Under the pieces are notes generated by a model. That model worked only from the letters and a program-made list of their open reading frames with translations, did no database searches and was not told the DNA's origin. From positions 40,611 through 104,610 of the forward strand of contig NZ_JAQFVF010000072.1 of assembly GCF_027789125.1 (NCBI RefSeq): 64,000 nucleotides of DNA, in the 5' to 3' direction. Below, piece by piece: positions 52,039 through 60,451 of the stretch (positions are counted from its first letter, which is position 1; the number at the start of each line of letters is the position of its first letter). A program made the position numbers and the translations under genes. The DNA comes from Paenibacillus aestuarii. GTDB taxonomy: Bacteria > Bacillota > Bacilli > Paenibacillales > NBRC-103111.

Positions 52039-52920
52039 ATGATTACTAAGAAATGGATGGTAAGCTGCTTTGCGTTTATGTTGGCTATGGTGTTCGTTTT
52101 ATCCGGGTGTGGAAAAACGGCTCAAACAGGGGGCGGCGCGGCGAGTGCGCCAGCGGGCAGTCCTGCGGCAAGCAGTGCGCCAAGTGGAACAACGGCAGCA
52201 GGCGGAGGCTCAGCTCTCGATGAGATTAAGAAGAGAGGCAAGCTGGTCGTAGGCGTCAAATATGACACGAAACTGTTCGGTTTGAAAAATCCGACTGGCG
52301 GTGAAGTGGAAGGCTTCGATATTGATATTGCCAAGGCGCTGGCCAAAGAAATACTCGGCGACGAGAAAAAGATCGAGCTGAAGGAAGTCACTTCCAAAAC
52401 TCGCATTCCGATGCTCGACAACAAAGAAATTGACATGATTATTGCGACAATGACCATTACGGATGAGCGTAAGAAGCAGGTGGAATTCTCGGACGTTTAC
52501 TTCAAGGCCGGCCAATCGTTGCTTGTGAAGAAAGGCAGCCCGATTAAGAGCATCGCGGACATCAAGAAGGGGACCAAGGTTTTGGCGGTAAAAGGCTCGA
52601 CCTCTGTTATCAACATTAAAGCCAAATCCCCAGACGCTACCGTACTGGAATTTGACAACTACCAAGACGCGTTCAGCGCATTGAAGGCAGGTCAAGGCGA
52701 TACGCTGACAACGGATAATGCCATCTTATACGGCATGATGGCCCAGGATAAGAACTACGAAGTGGTCGGTGAGCCATTCACAGATGAGCCTTACGGCATT
52801 GCGATGAAAAAAGGCGAGACGGCACTGCAAGGCACGGTGAATGAAGCATTGAAGAAGCTGCAATCGAACGGTGCGTATAAAAAGATCTACGAAAAATGGA
52901 TTGGCCAATCGCCATCCTAA
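52039..52920 (+). CDS. glnH: Glutamine ABC transporter substrate-binding lipoprotein
   Basis: A 293-residue SBP family 3 lipoprotein. The signal peptide ends in lipobox LSGC (Cys ~24), followed by an Ala/Gly/Ser/Thr-rich linker to ~56. The binding domain (LDEIKKRGKLVVGVKYDTKLFG … GFDIDIAKALAKEI … MIIATMTITDERKKQVEFSDVY) is complete. It delivers glutamine or a related acidic/polar amino acid to GlnMP. ATG 52039 follows GAGGGGAGC. A perfect hairpin lies between this gene and glnM. Confidence 0.9.
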   Translation: MITKKWMVSCFAFMLAMVFVLSGCGKTAQTGGGAASAPAGSPAASSAPSGTTAAGGGSALDEIKKRGKLVVGVKYDTKLFGLKNPTGGEVEGFDIDIAKALAKEILGDEKKIELKEVTSKTRIPMLDNKEIDMIIATMTITDERKKQVEFSDVYFKAGQSLLVKKGSPIKSIADIKKGTKVLAVKGSTSVINIKAKSPDATVLEFDNYQDAFSALKAGQGDTLTTDNAILYGMMAQDKNYEVVGEPFTDEPYGIAMKKGETALQGTVNEALKKLQSNGAYKKIYEKWIGQSPS

Positions 52921-52928
52921 CGAAATCC

Positions 52929-52956
52929 AAGATGGGTGGCTGCCGCCACCCATCTT
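52929..52956 (+). other. Intercistronic hairpin between glnH and glnM
   Basis: AAGATGGGTGGC (52929-52940), loop TGCC, GCCACCCATCTT (52945-52956): a perfect 12-base stem with no T-run, six bases before AGGAGGGGG. It is likely to stabilise the upstream mRNA so the binding protein is made in excess over the permeases. Confidence 0.75.
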
Positions 52957-52976
52957 CTATATAGGAGGGGGAACGT

Positions 52977-53630
52977 ATGCCGGATTTCTCGATTTTTACT
53001 GACTATTTCCCGATCTACATGAAGGGCTTCGGCAATACCATTGTTGCCAGCATCATCGCTTTGATCGGCAGCTTTGCCTTGGGCACGATCATTGCCGTAT
53101 TCCGCATCTCGTCGGTAAAGCCGCTGAACTGGATCGGTACCGCCTATGTGGAGTTTATTCGGAATATTCCGCTGCTGCTCGTCGTGTTTGTCTTTTTCTA
53201 CGGGCTGCCATCCGTGGGCATCACGCTGAGCGGTTTCGTCTGTGGAACCGTAGGATTGACCGTATACACAGCGTCTTTTATCGCGGAGGCGATCCGGGCC
53301 GGCATCATGTCGGTACCCAAAGGGCAGTCGGAGGCGGCACGAGCCTCAGGCCTAACCTACATGCAAACGATGTGGCATGTTGTATTGCCGCAAGCCGTCA
53401 AAATTGTAATACCGCCGCTAAGCAACCAGTTTATCAACCTCGTGAAAAACTCGTCAGTGCTCGGCGTGTTTGCCGGTTTTGATCTGATGTACTTCGGCGA
53501 CCAGATTGCCAGCGAGACGTATGCGACATTTGACACGTATGTTTTTGTCGCTTTGCTTTATCTCGTGCTGACGCTTCCACTGAGCTACCTGGCACTGCGT
53601 CTGGAACGCAAGCTGGCGCAGACGGCATAG
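52977..53630 (+). CDS. glnM: Glutamine ABC transporter permease
   Basis: A 217-residue HisM/GlnP-type permease with about five TM segments. The EAA loop contacting the ATPase is EAARASGLTYMQTMWHVVLPQA. An N-terminal FGNTIVASIIALIGSFALGTI segment starts the permease fold. ATG 52977 follows AGGAGGGGG. It pairs with glnP 31 bases downstream. Confidence 0.9.
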   Translation: MPDFSIFTDYFPIYMKGFGNTIVASIIALIGSFALGTIIAVFRISSVKPLNWIGTAYVEFIRNIPLLLVVFVFFYGLPSVGITLSGFVCGTVGLTVYTASFIAEAIRAGIMSVPKGQSEAARASGLTYMQTMWHVVLPQAVKIVIPPLSNQFINLVKNSSVLGVFAGFDLMYFGDQIASETYATFDTYVFVALLYLVLTLPLSYLALRLERKLAQTA

Positions 53631-53661
53631 TAAACACGAATTGGACGCAGGAGGTGAACGA

Positions 53662-54312
53662 ATGGATATCATACATGCTTTTTCGCCGGATAACATCAGA
53701 TTTATCTTTGAAGGCTTTTATATGACGCTGAAAGTAGCCTTGATCTCAATTATATTGAGTTTCGTGGTGGGCTGTATCGTGGGTACGATTCGTTACACGA
53801 AGCTGCCTGTGATATCCCCGATCCTAGGGGTGCTCGTGGAGCTTCTTCGTAACTTGCCGTTATTGTTGATCATCTTTTTTGCAAGATTCGCCCTGCCGGA
53901 CATTGGGATTAAGCTCGGTGTTGTCAATTCGGCCATTGTGGCGTTAACTTTATTTGAAGGCGCGATGATCGCCGAGATCGTCCGAAGCGGGTTGAGCTCC
54001 GTTGATAAAGGGCAGATTGAAGCGGCCCGTTCCTCAGGTCTGAGCTATATGCAAACGCTGTGGCACATTGTGCTTCCGCAAGGGCTTCGCCGGATGGTGC
54101 CGCCGCTTGTGAGCCAGTTCATCTCTCTGCTCAAGGATACGTCCCTAGCTGTGGTGATTTCACTCGGCGAGCTGATGCATCATGCCAAAATCGTCATCGG
54201 ACAAAGCTACAGCTATACGATTCCGATTTTGCTGCTGGTCGCAATTTTATACTTCGCAGTCAATTACGTGCTATCCTTGGCGACCCGCAGACTGGAGACC
54301 AAGTTGGTTTAA
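53662..54312 (+). CDS. glnP: Glutamine ABC transporter permease
   Basis: A 216-residue permease of the same family as GlnM. The EAA loop is EAARSSGLSYMQTLWHIVLPQG. ATG 53662 follows AGGAGGTGA; the frame opens at a TTG (53641) inside the spacer, which is discounted. glnK begins 75 bases downstream with no terminator between, suggesting a six-gene unit. Confidence 0.9.
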   Translation: MDIIHAFSPDNIRFIFEGFYMTLKVALISIILSFVVGCIVGTIRYTKLPVISPILGVLVELLRNLPLLLIIFFARFALPDIGIKLGVVNSAIVALTLFEGAMIAEIVRSGLSSVDKGQIEAARSSGLSYMQTLWHIVLPQGLRRMVPPLVSQFISLLKDTSLAVVISLGELMHHAKIVIGQSYSYTIPILLLVAILYFAVNYVLSLATRRLETKLV

Positions 54313-54387
54313 GTGAAATATGAAGAAGTCCCTATGAAAAATGCCCCAGCATGCTTTACAATAGTTTTACAATCTGGGGGTGCGAGA

Positions 54388-55671
54388 ATGGGGCGCTTGC
54401 GTAACGAAGGTCTGCAAATGTTGTTGGTGGCGGTCGTGACGGCCATCGCCGGAGAGTTCAAAATCACGCCTTTCAGCGGCGAAGTGTTTCGAATCGGGCT
54501 GGGCAGCAGCGCCTTTCTTCTCTGCCTGCTTTTAATGCGGCATCTGCCGTATGTGTATTCAGGGCTGCTTACTGGGGTAACAGTGCTGGTGTTCCGAATG
54601 CTGGAGGATCTGATCATCTCATTAGGTACAGCCTCTATAGCTGACAGCGTTTTGTCACATTTGTCATCATCCATTTACTATATCGTCTTCGGACTGGCGA
54701 TGAGCCGGATTAAAGATAAGTGGCATGATTTTCACCCTTTTGTCATGGGGATATGCATTGCTGCCATTGACTTGGTGTCCAATGAAGCCGAGCTGCTGGC
54801 ACGCAGTCTCATCCTTCACTCCCCCTACTTGTATTCGGACCGCTTGGCGCTGATTGCCATTACGGCGATTGTCCGAAGTTATTTCGTTGTCGGCATCTAC
54901 AGCAGTGTGACGGTCAGCCAGATGCGGGTGCTGCACAGCGAGCAGAAGAAGCGTCTGGAGCAGATGCTGAGCACCAACAGCGGCTTGTACGGGGAAGTTT
55001 TTTACTTGCGGAAATCGATGGATACGATCGAGCAAATTACGGCGAAAAGCCACAACTTATATGAGGAAGTTAATAGTGCGGGGCTGAAAAGCTATTCGCG
55101 CTCCATGCTGGACATTACACAGCAGATTCATGAAGTGAAAAAGGATTCTCAACGCATCCTCGCGGGTCTGTTAAAGCTGTTCGATCGGGATATCGCCTCG
55201 CAGATGAAGCTGGCAGAGGTCGTAGATTTTGCAATACGCTCCAATAGCAGTTACAGCGCGATGCTTGGCAAACGGATCGAATTTCGCAGCGATATCCGAA
55301 TGGACTACATGACAGATCATTACATTCCGCTGCTCACCATGCTCAACAACCTTGTATCGAATGCAGTGGAAGCGATTGAGGGGCAGGGCGAGATTACAAT
55401 TCGCGTCTACGAGCATAGCGCTGAGACCGTAATGACTGTGTCCGATACGGGAGAAGGCATTGCCGATCAAGACCGGAACATGATATACGAGCCGGGGTTT
55501 ACGACGAAATTCAACCAAGAGGGATTCGCTGCCACAGGCATAGGCCTCTCTCATGTTCGGGATATTGTCCGCGATCTGGGAGGGGACATTCATCTGCAGT
55601 CCGGGGGAGCCAGCTTCCCGACTACTTTTGTTATCACACTGCCCACCGATACGTTGAAAAAAGGAGAGTAA
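54388..55671 (+). CDS. glnK: Sensor histidine kinase GlnK-like (YcbA type)
   Basis: A 427-residue sensor kinase. About six hydrophobic segments lie in residues 10-195. A cytoplasmic part has the phosphoacceptor region SRSMLDITQQIHEVKKD, N-box MLNNLVSNAVEAIEG, G1 VSDTGEGIADQD and a G2 block GIGLSHVRDIVRDLGG. In B. subtilis GlnK-GlnL respond to glutamine and control glutaminase and glutamine-uptake genes. Here the pair is fused in order to glnQHMP. ATG 54388 follows GGGGGTG; an earlier GTG at 54313 touching the glnP stop is less likely. Confidence 0.88.
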   Translation: MGRLRNEGLQMLLVAVVTAIAGEFKITPFSGEVFRIGLGSSAFLLCLLLMRHLPYVYSGLLTGVTVLVFRMLEDLIISLGTASIADSVLSHLSSSIYYIVFGLAMSRIKDKWHDFHPFVMGICIAAIDLVSNEAELLARSLILHSPYLYSDRLALIAITAIVRSYFVVGIYSSVTVSQMRVLHSEQKKRLEQMLSTNSGLYGEVFYLRKSMDTIEQITAKSHNLYEEVNSAGLKSYSRSMLDITQQIHEVKKDSQRILAGLLKLFDRDIASQMKLAEVVDFAIRSNSSYSAMLGKRIEFRSDIRMDYMTDHYIPLLTMLNNLVSNAVEAIEGQGEITIRVYEHSAETVMTVSDTGEGIADQDRNMIYEPGFTTKFNQEGFAATGIGLSHVRDIVRDLGGDIHLQSGGASFPTTFVITLPTDTLKKGE

Positions 55672-55675
55672 AGAC

Positions 55676-56581
55676 ATGCTTTCATTCGGAATTGTCGACG
55701 ATGATGCAGTGAGCAGGCTAATGCTGCAAACGATTATTGAAAAAGGCGGGCTTGGCGAAGTTGTGGCAACGGCCCAAAGCGGCACCGAAGGGGAAAAGGT
55801 CCTCCTGGAGACGGCACCGGATGTCGTCGTCATTGATTTGCTCATGCCTGAGCAGGACGGGATTGAAACGATCATTCGTCTCAAGGATCAAGGTTTTCAA
55901 GGGAAATATGTGATGATTTCGCAGATTGAGAACAAAGAGATGATCGGCAAAGCTTATCAGGCCGGCGTTGAGTTTTATATCCAGAAGCCGATTAACAAGA
56001 TTGAAGTGGAAGCTGTGCTGTCCAAAGTCAACGAGCAGTGGAATATTAGCCGGTCCTTGCGTGAAATCAAGGAGTCGCTAACAAAGCTGAATCTGCTGAA
56101 CATGGGGGGCATGGAGAGTACGCGCAAAAAACGCAGTGCCCGTGAGATCCTGCAGCCGATTTTCATGGATATGGGCATTGTCGGGGATAGTGGTAGCAGG
56201 GATTTAATGGAAATCATTGAATATCTGACACGGCATCATAAAGCGGACGGCATTCCGCCGCTGAAGGAGCTCTACGAGACGGCGGCTCGCGCCCATAAGA
56301 TGAGTGGTGCGGACGTCGAGAAGGAAGGCAAAGCCGTCGAACAGCGGATTCGAAGGACGGTTATGGCAGCATTGACCAATATTGCCAGTATCGGGCTGAC
56401 GGATTATAGCAATCCGAAGTTCGAGCATTATGCTCCGCTCTATTTTGAATTCCAGGATGTGCGGCTGAAGATGAAGGAAATCGATGAGCAGGAGAAACAA
56501 GAGAAATGTAAGGTTAACATCAAAAAGTTTTTACAAGTGCTTTATTTGGAAGTAACGGATAAACTGCGAAGCGAACAGTAA
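55676..56581 (+). CDS. glnL: Response regulator GlnL-like (YcbB type)
   Basis: A 301-residue regulator. The receiver domain (1-120) has acidic pair VDDDAVSR, phosphoacceptor Asp in VVVIDLLMPEQDG and Lys in FYIQKPINK. The C-terminal ~165 residues form the YcbB DNA-binding domain (ADGIPPLKELYETAAR … VEQRIRRTVMAALTNIASIGLTDY). ATG 55676 lies four bases after glnK with AAAGGAGAG overlapping the kinase end. It pairs with GlnK; targets may include the adjacent glnQHMP. Confidence 0.9.
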   Translation: MLSFGIVDDDAVSRLMLQTIIEKGGLGEVVATAQSGTEGEKVLLETAPDVVVIDLLMPEQDGIETIIRLKDQGFQGKYVMISQIENKEMIGKAYQAGVEFYIQKPINKIEVEAVLSKVNEQWNISRSLREIKESLTKLNLLNMGGMESTRKKRSAREILQPIFMDMGIVGDSGSRDLMEIIEYLTRHHKADGIPPLKELYETAARAHKMSGADVEKEGKAVEQRIRRTVMAALTNIASIGLTDYSNPKFEHYAPLYFEFQDVRLKMKEIDEQEKQEKCKVNIKKFLQVLYLEVTDKLRSEQ

Positions 56582-56706
56582 TCGCGTTCCGAATTTGTCC
56601 TGCATCGTGATCAGAATCATGGCATGGAAGCGGCTTGTCACTCATATATAAGGAACAAAGGATGTCCATTTGTCCAAACTTATCCGAAAAGGGTGTGTGA
56701 GAAGCC

Positions 56707-57177
56707 ATGAACCAAAAGTGGGTATACGGAACAGCTTCCTTGCTGCTATTAGGTGCTCTGACAACGGCATGCGGGTCGAAGGACGAAGTCAGCGTGACAG
56801 GGGCCAAAGCAGGCGCAGGGATAGCGACTAGAACGACGCAAACGGCTGAAAGTAGCATTAAGACGACGATCTCCTCCGGCGCGAAGCCAGCGATTGATGC
56901 GAATTTTACAGTGGATGGCCGCAACGCAACGATTACGTACACGACGAGCAATTTTATGATCACGGATTACAAGGATCAGAGTAACCAAAAGAACGTGCAA
57001 GGCCAAGGGCATCTCCATCTCTATGTGGACGGCAAGCAAAAAGCTATGCTGACCACCACAGGACCCGTGAAGCTGACCAATTTGGCTGCGGGCAAGCACG
57101 AAATTAAGCTGGAGCTGCAGCAAAATGATCATACCGATATCAATGTTGAAAAAATCCTCAACATTGAAGTGAAATAA
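56707..57177 (+). CDS. Small secreted lipoprotein, unknown function
   Basis: A 156-residue lipoprotein. The signal peptide has lipobox LTTAC (Cys ~22) and a Thr/Ala/Ser-rich linker to ~60. A beta-rich domain follows, with GQGHLHLYVDGKQKAML and LAAGKHEIKLELQQNDHTD. The GHLHLYVDG…GKHxIxLELxxNDH pattern recalls small secreted domains sometimes proposed to bind metal, but I do not assign a function. ATG 56707 is 125 bases after glnL. An SOS-like box and a terminator follow. Confidence 0.75.
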   Translation: MNQKWVYGTASLLLLGALTTACGSKDEVSVTGAKAGAGIATRTTQTAESSIKTTISSGAKPAIDANFTVDGRNATITYTTSNFMITDYKDQSNQKNVQGQGHLHLYVDGKQKAMLTTTGPVKLTNLAAGKHEIKLELQQNDHTDINVEKILNIEVK

Positions 57178-57179
57178 AA

Positions 57180-57193
57180 CGAACAAATGTTTG
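57180..57193. promoter_or_regulatory. SOS (LexA)-like box downstream of the lipoprotein gene
   Basis: CGAACAAATGTTTG matches the Bacillus consensus CGAACRNRYGTTYC at 13 of 14 positions. It starts three bases after the lipoprotein stop and lies about 90 bases before the TTGACA of the pcrB promoter, with a terminator between. It could act on pcrB-pcrA-ligA at a distance, on a short transcript, or be fortuitous. Confidence 0.4.
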
Positions 57194-57253
57194 TATGGGC
57201 GTGAAAATATAAGACCGGATGAAGTCAGGTCGTAAGAAGATCATATTACCCAT

Positions 57254-57279
57254 AAAGACGGGCTATTAGCCCGTCTTTT
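57254..57279 (+). terminator. Intrinsic terminator before pcrB
   Basis: AAAGACGGGC (57254-57263), loop TATTA, GCCCGTCTTT (57269-57278), then T. Confidence 0.88.
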
Positions 57280-57284
57280 GTCAT

Positions 57285-57313
57285 TTGACACGTCTGAATG
57301 CGTAGCATAGACT
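57285..57313 (+). promoter_or_regulatory. Promoter of pcrB-pcrA-ligA
   Basis: A perfect TTGACA (57285-57290), 17 bases, TAGACT (57308-57313). The start site would lie near 57320, about 35 bases before pcrB. Confidence 0.65.
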
Positions 57314-57355
57314 GTTGGTAGTATGCGTTATGGACGCTTAATCGGAGGGAAACCA

Positions 57356-58051
57356 TTGATCGTAGATATAAGCAAGTGGAAGCATGTGTTTAAGTTGGAT
57401 CCGGATCGGGAGATATCCGATGAGGCGCTCGATCGGCTGTGCCGATCCGGTACCGATGGCATTATGGTAGGCGGCTCGACCGGTGTTACCTTCGACAATA
57501 CTGTAGACCTCTTAGCACGGATTCGCCAATATGAAGTTCCCTGTGTACTGGAAGTTTCCAATCAGGAGGCCATCGTGCCTGGCTTCGATTTATTTTTGAT
57601 TCCCGTTGTGCTGAATGCGAATGACCCGCAGTGGGTTGTGGGCCAACATCATGAAGCGCTTAAAGAATATGGCGCCATTATGAATTGGGACGAGATTATA
57701 CCGGAAGGCTACATTATCTTGAACGGTGATGCAGCCGCTGCGAAGCTGACATCGGCGCGCACGGATGTGGATGCCAAGGACGTAGCGGCCTATGCCCGTA
57801 TGGCGGACAAGCTGTTCAAGATGCCGCTTGTGTATGTGGAGTACAGCGGAGCTTTTGGCGATATGGAGCTGGTTCGCCGTACACGCGGCGTTCTGGAGCA
57901 TGCCCGACTGTTTTATGGCGGGGGCATCGATACGATCGAGAAAGCTCAGCAAGCCGCTGAGGCAGCCGACACCATCGTGGTGGGCAATATTATTTACAGT
58001 GATCTGGAGCGGGCGCTGCAGACCGTGAACTTTGATAGAACAGGAAGGTAA
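57356..58051 (+). CDS. pcrB: Heptaprenylglyceryl phosphate synthase
   Basis: A 231-residue TIM-barrel prenyltransferase (GGGP/PcrB family) that joins heptaprenyl diphosphate to glycerol-1-phosphate. Motifs are WKHVFKLDPDREI, SGTDGIMVGGSTGVT, PCVLEVSNQEAIVPGFDLFLIPVVLN, VYVEYSGAFGD and FYGGGIDT…VVGNIIY. TTG 57356 follows CGGAGGGA and gives the family N-terminus (IVDISKWKHVF); an upstream ATG 57323 is discounted. It lies next to pcrA, as in B. subtilis. Confidence 0.95.
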   Translation: MIVDISKWKHVFKLDPDREISDEALDRLCRSGTDGIMVGGSTGVTFDNTVDLLARIRQYEVPCVLEVSNQEAIVPGFDLFLIPVVLNANDPQWVVGQHHEALKEYGAIMNWDEIIPEGYIILNGDAAAAKLTSARTDVDAKDVAAYARMADKLFKMPLVYVEYSGAFGDMELVRRTRGVLEHARLFYGGGIDTIEKAQQAAEAADTIVVGNIIYSDLERALQTVNFDRTGR

Positions 58052-58060
58052 CCTAGAACT

Positions 58061-60424
58061 ATGAACGAAACGGTAAATATTTTAGACGCGATCAAAAGGC
58101 TGAATCCGCAGCAGCGCAAAGCTGTTGAGGCGGTGGACGGTCCGCTTCTGATTATGGCCGGAGCCGGCTCCGGCAAGACGCGCGTGCTGACGCACCGCAT
58201 CGCTTATTTGATCGGCACCCGCAAGGCGGCGCCGTGGAGCATTCTGGCTATTACGTTTACGAATAAAGCAGCGCGAGAAATGCAGGAGCGGGTCGGCAAG
58301 CTGGTAGGCGGAGCCGGAAGCGATATTTGGGTATCGACGTTTCACTCGATGTGCGTCCGTATTTTGCGCAGAGACATTACACGGATTGGCTTTACGTCTA
58401 ATTTTACGATTCTCGATTCCGGCGATCAGCTGTCTGTCATTAGAGCGTGCTGCAAAGAGCTCAACATTGACACCAAGAAATTCGAGCCCAAGGCATTCCA
58501 AGCCGAAATCAGCACGGCCAAAAATGAATTGATCACTCCGCAGCAATACGAAAACAAGATCGGCGATTATTTTCAGGGACTTACAGCGAAGATTTATGCG
58601 CTTTATCAGAAAAAGCTGCGAAGCAACAACTCGCTCGATTTTGATGATTTAATCATGGCGACGATTCAACTATTCAAAGAAGTGCCTGAAGTTCTGGACT
58701 TTTACCAAAATAAATTTCAATACATTCATGTCGATGAGTATCAGGATACGAACCGTGCCCAGTATATGCTGTGCCGAATGCTAGCGGAAAAGCATAAACG
58801 TCTGTGCGTCGTCGGGGATAGCGACCAGTCCATCTACCGTTGGCGCGGAGCGGATATTACGAATATTTTGAACTTCGAAGAAGATTACCCGAATGCAACA
58901 ACGATTCTGCTTGAGCAGAACTACCGTTCGACCTCCAATATTTTGCAAGCTGCCAACAAAGTGATCGGCAACAATACCGGCCGCAAGCCTAAGAACTTGT
59001 GGACGGACAAAGAAGGCGGCAACGCCATTAAGATGTACCAAGCCGACTCGGAGCACGAAGAAGGTTACTTCATTACCAATGAGATCAATAAGAATAAGTC
59101 CAAAGGGAAAAAATTCGCCGATCATGCGATCCTGTACCGAACCAATGCGCAGTCGCGGGTCATCGAGGAAATTTTGATCAAATCGGACATTCCGTATACA
59201 ATCGTCGGCGGCGTGAAGTTCTATGACCGCAAAGAGATTAAGGACATTCTGGCCTATCTGCGCCTGATCTCCAATCCTGACGATGACATCAGCTTGTCGC
59301 GGATCGTAAACGTGCCGAAGCGGGGCATCGGCGATACGACCATGGATAAGGTAGCCGATATGGCGGGACGCCGGGGGATTTCGATCTTTGCCATGCTGGC
59401 GGAAGTTGACGCGCTTGAAATTACGGGCAAAGCCAAAAACGCTTTGGCCGATTTCCGGGAAATGATTGATAACTTGAACCGCATGGTCGAATACTTGTCT
59501 GTGACCGAGTTAACGGAGAAAATGCTCGAGATGTCGCAATATCGCATGGAATTGCAGCGCGAGAACACGATTGAATCCAAAGCGCGGTTAGAGAACATCG
59601 AAGAGTTCTTGTCCGTGACCATGGATTTCGAGAAGCGCAACGAAGATAAATCGTTGGTTTCGTTCTTGACTGATCTGGCGCTCATCGCCGATATCGATAC
59701 GATGGACAAGGATGCGGACGAAGACGAGAAGGATTCTGTGGTCCTGATGACCATGCACAGCGCCAAAGGCCTGGAATTTCCGGTTGTCTTCATCATCGGT
59801 ATGGAAGAGGGCGTCTTCCCGCACAGCCGCGCCTTCTCGGACAACGATGAGCTGGAAGAAGAGCGCCGCCTCGCCTACGTAGGCATTACGCGCGCCGAGG
59901 AAGAGCTCTTCCTCACGTGCGCCCGCATGCGCACGCTCTTCGGCCGCACCGCCGCTAACGCGCCATCGCGTTTCCTCGCCGAGATTCCGCAGGAACTCGT
60001 CGAGAACGTTTCGATGGGCAGCATCGGCGGTGGAGGCTATGGCCGAGCTGGCCGCAGCAGCTCGTGGGGCAACAGTGGCGGCAGCAGCTTCGGCGCTGCC
60101 GGCAGTTCAGCGAGCCGCACCACCGGCGGCTCTGCCTGGGGCACGCCGTCCTCCTTTGGCAGGACGGCTTCGAGCGGGGCGGCTGCGCCAAGCGCCGCAG
60201 CTCCTGCTAAGCCGGCGGCGTTTCGGGCGCCTCAGCCCGCCGCCGGCGGAGCGGTGCCGGACTATAAAGCCGGCGACAAAGTGTCGCACGGCAAATGGGG
60301 CACCGGCACCGTCGTCTCTGTCAAAGGCTCGGGTGATGACACCGAGCTGCAGATTGCTTTCCCGGCGCCTGTCGGGCTGAAGCGCCTGCTTGCGAAATTT
60401 GCGCCGATTAATAAAGAATCTTAA
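58061..60424 (+). CDS. pcrA: ATP-dependent DNA helicase PcrA
   Basis: A 787-residue UvrD/Rep-family 3'-5' helicase. Motifs are Ia/Walker A MAGAGSGKTRVLTHRI, II VDEYQDTNRAQ, III GDSDQSIYRWRGAD, IV EQNYRSTSNIL, V TMHSAKGLEFPVV and VI AYVGITRAEEELFL. After residue ~655 comes a Gly/Ser/Ala-rich linker of ~80 residues, then a C-terminal Tudor-like domain (YKAGDKVSHGKWGTGTVVSV) known to bind RNA polymerase. It serves DNA repair and transcription-replication conflict resolution. ATG 58061 is nine bases after pcrB. Confidence 0.97.
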   Translation: MNETVNILDAIKRLNPQQRKAVEAVDGPLLIMAGAGSGKTRVLTHRIAYLIGTRKAAPWSILAITFTNKAAREMQERVGKLVGGAGSDIWVSTFHSMCVRILRRDITRIGFTSNFTILDSGDQLSVIRACCKELNIDTKKFEPKAFQAEISTAKNELITPQQYENKIGDYFQGLTAKIYALYQKKLRSNNSLDFDDLIMATIQLFKEVPEVLDFYQNKFQYIHVDEYQDTNRAQYMLCRMLAEKHKRLCVVGDSDQSIYRWRGADITNILNFEEDYPNATTILLEQNYRSTSNILQAANKVIGNNTGRKPKNLWTDKEGGNAIKMYQADSEHEEGYFITNEINKNKSKGKKFADHAILYRTNAQSRVIEEILIKSDIPYTIVGGVKFYDRKEIKDILAYLRLISNPDDDISLSRIVNVPKRGIGDTTMDKVADMAGRRGISIFAMLAEVDALEITGKAKNALADFREMIDNLNRMVEYLSVTELTEKMLEMSQYRMELQRENTIESKARLENIEEFLSVTMDFEKRNEDKSLVSFLTDLALIADIDTMDKDADEDEKDSVVLMTMHSAKGLEFPVVFIIGMEEGVFPHSRAFSDNDELEEERRLAYVGITRAEEELFLTCARMRTLFGRTAANAPSRFLAEIPQELVENVSMGSIGGGGYGRAGRSSSWGNSGGSSFGAAGSSASRTTGGSAWGTPSSFGRTASSGAAAPSAAAPAKPAAFRAPQPAAGGAVPDYKAGDKVSHGKWGTGTVVSVKGSGDDTELQIAFPAPVGLKRLLAKFAPINKES

Positions 60425-60451
60425 ACGTCCAATAGAGAGGAAGAGCCCGTA

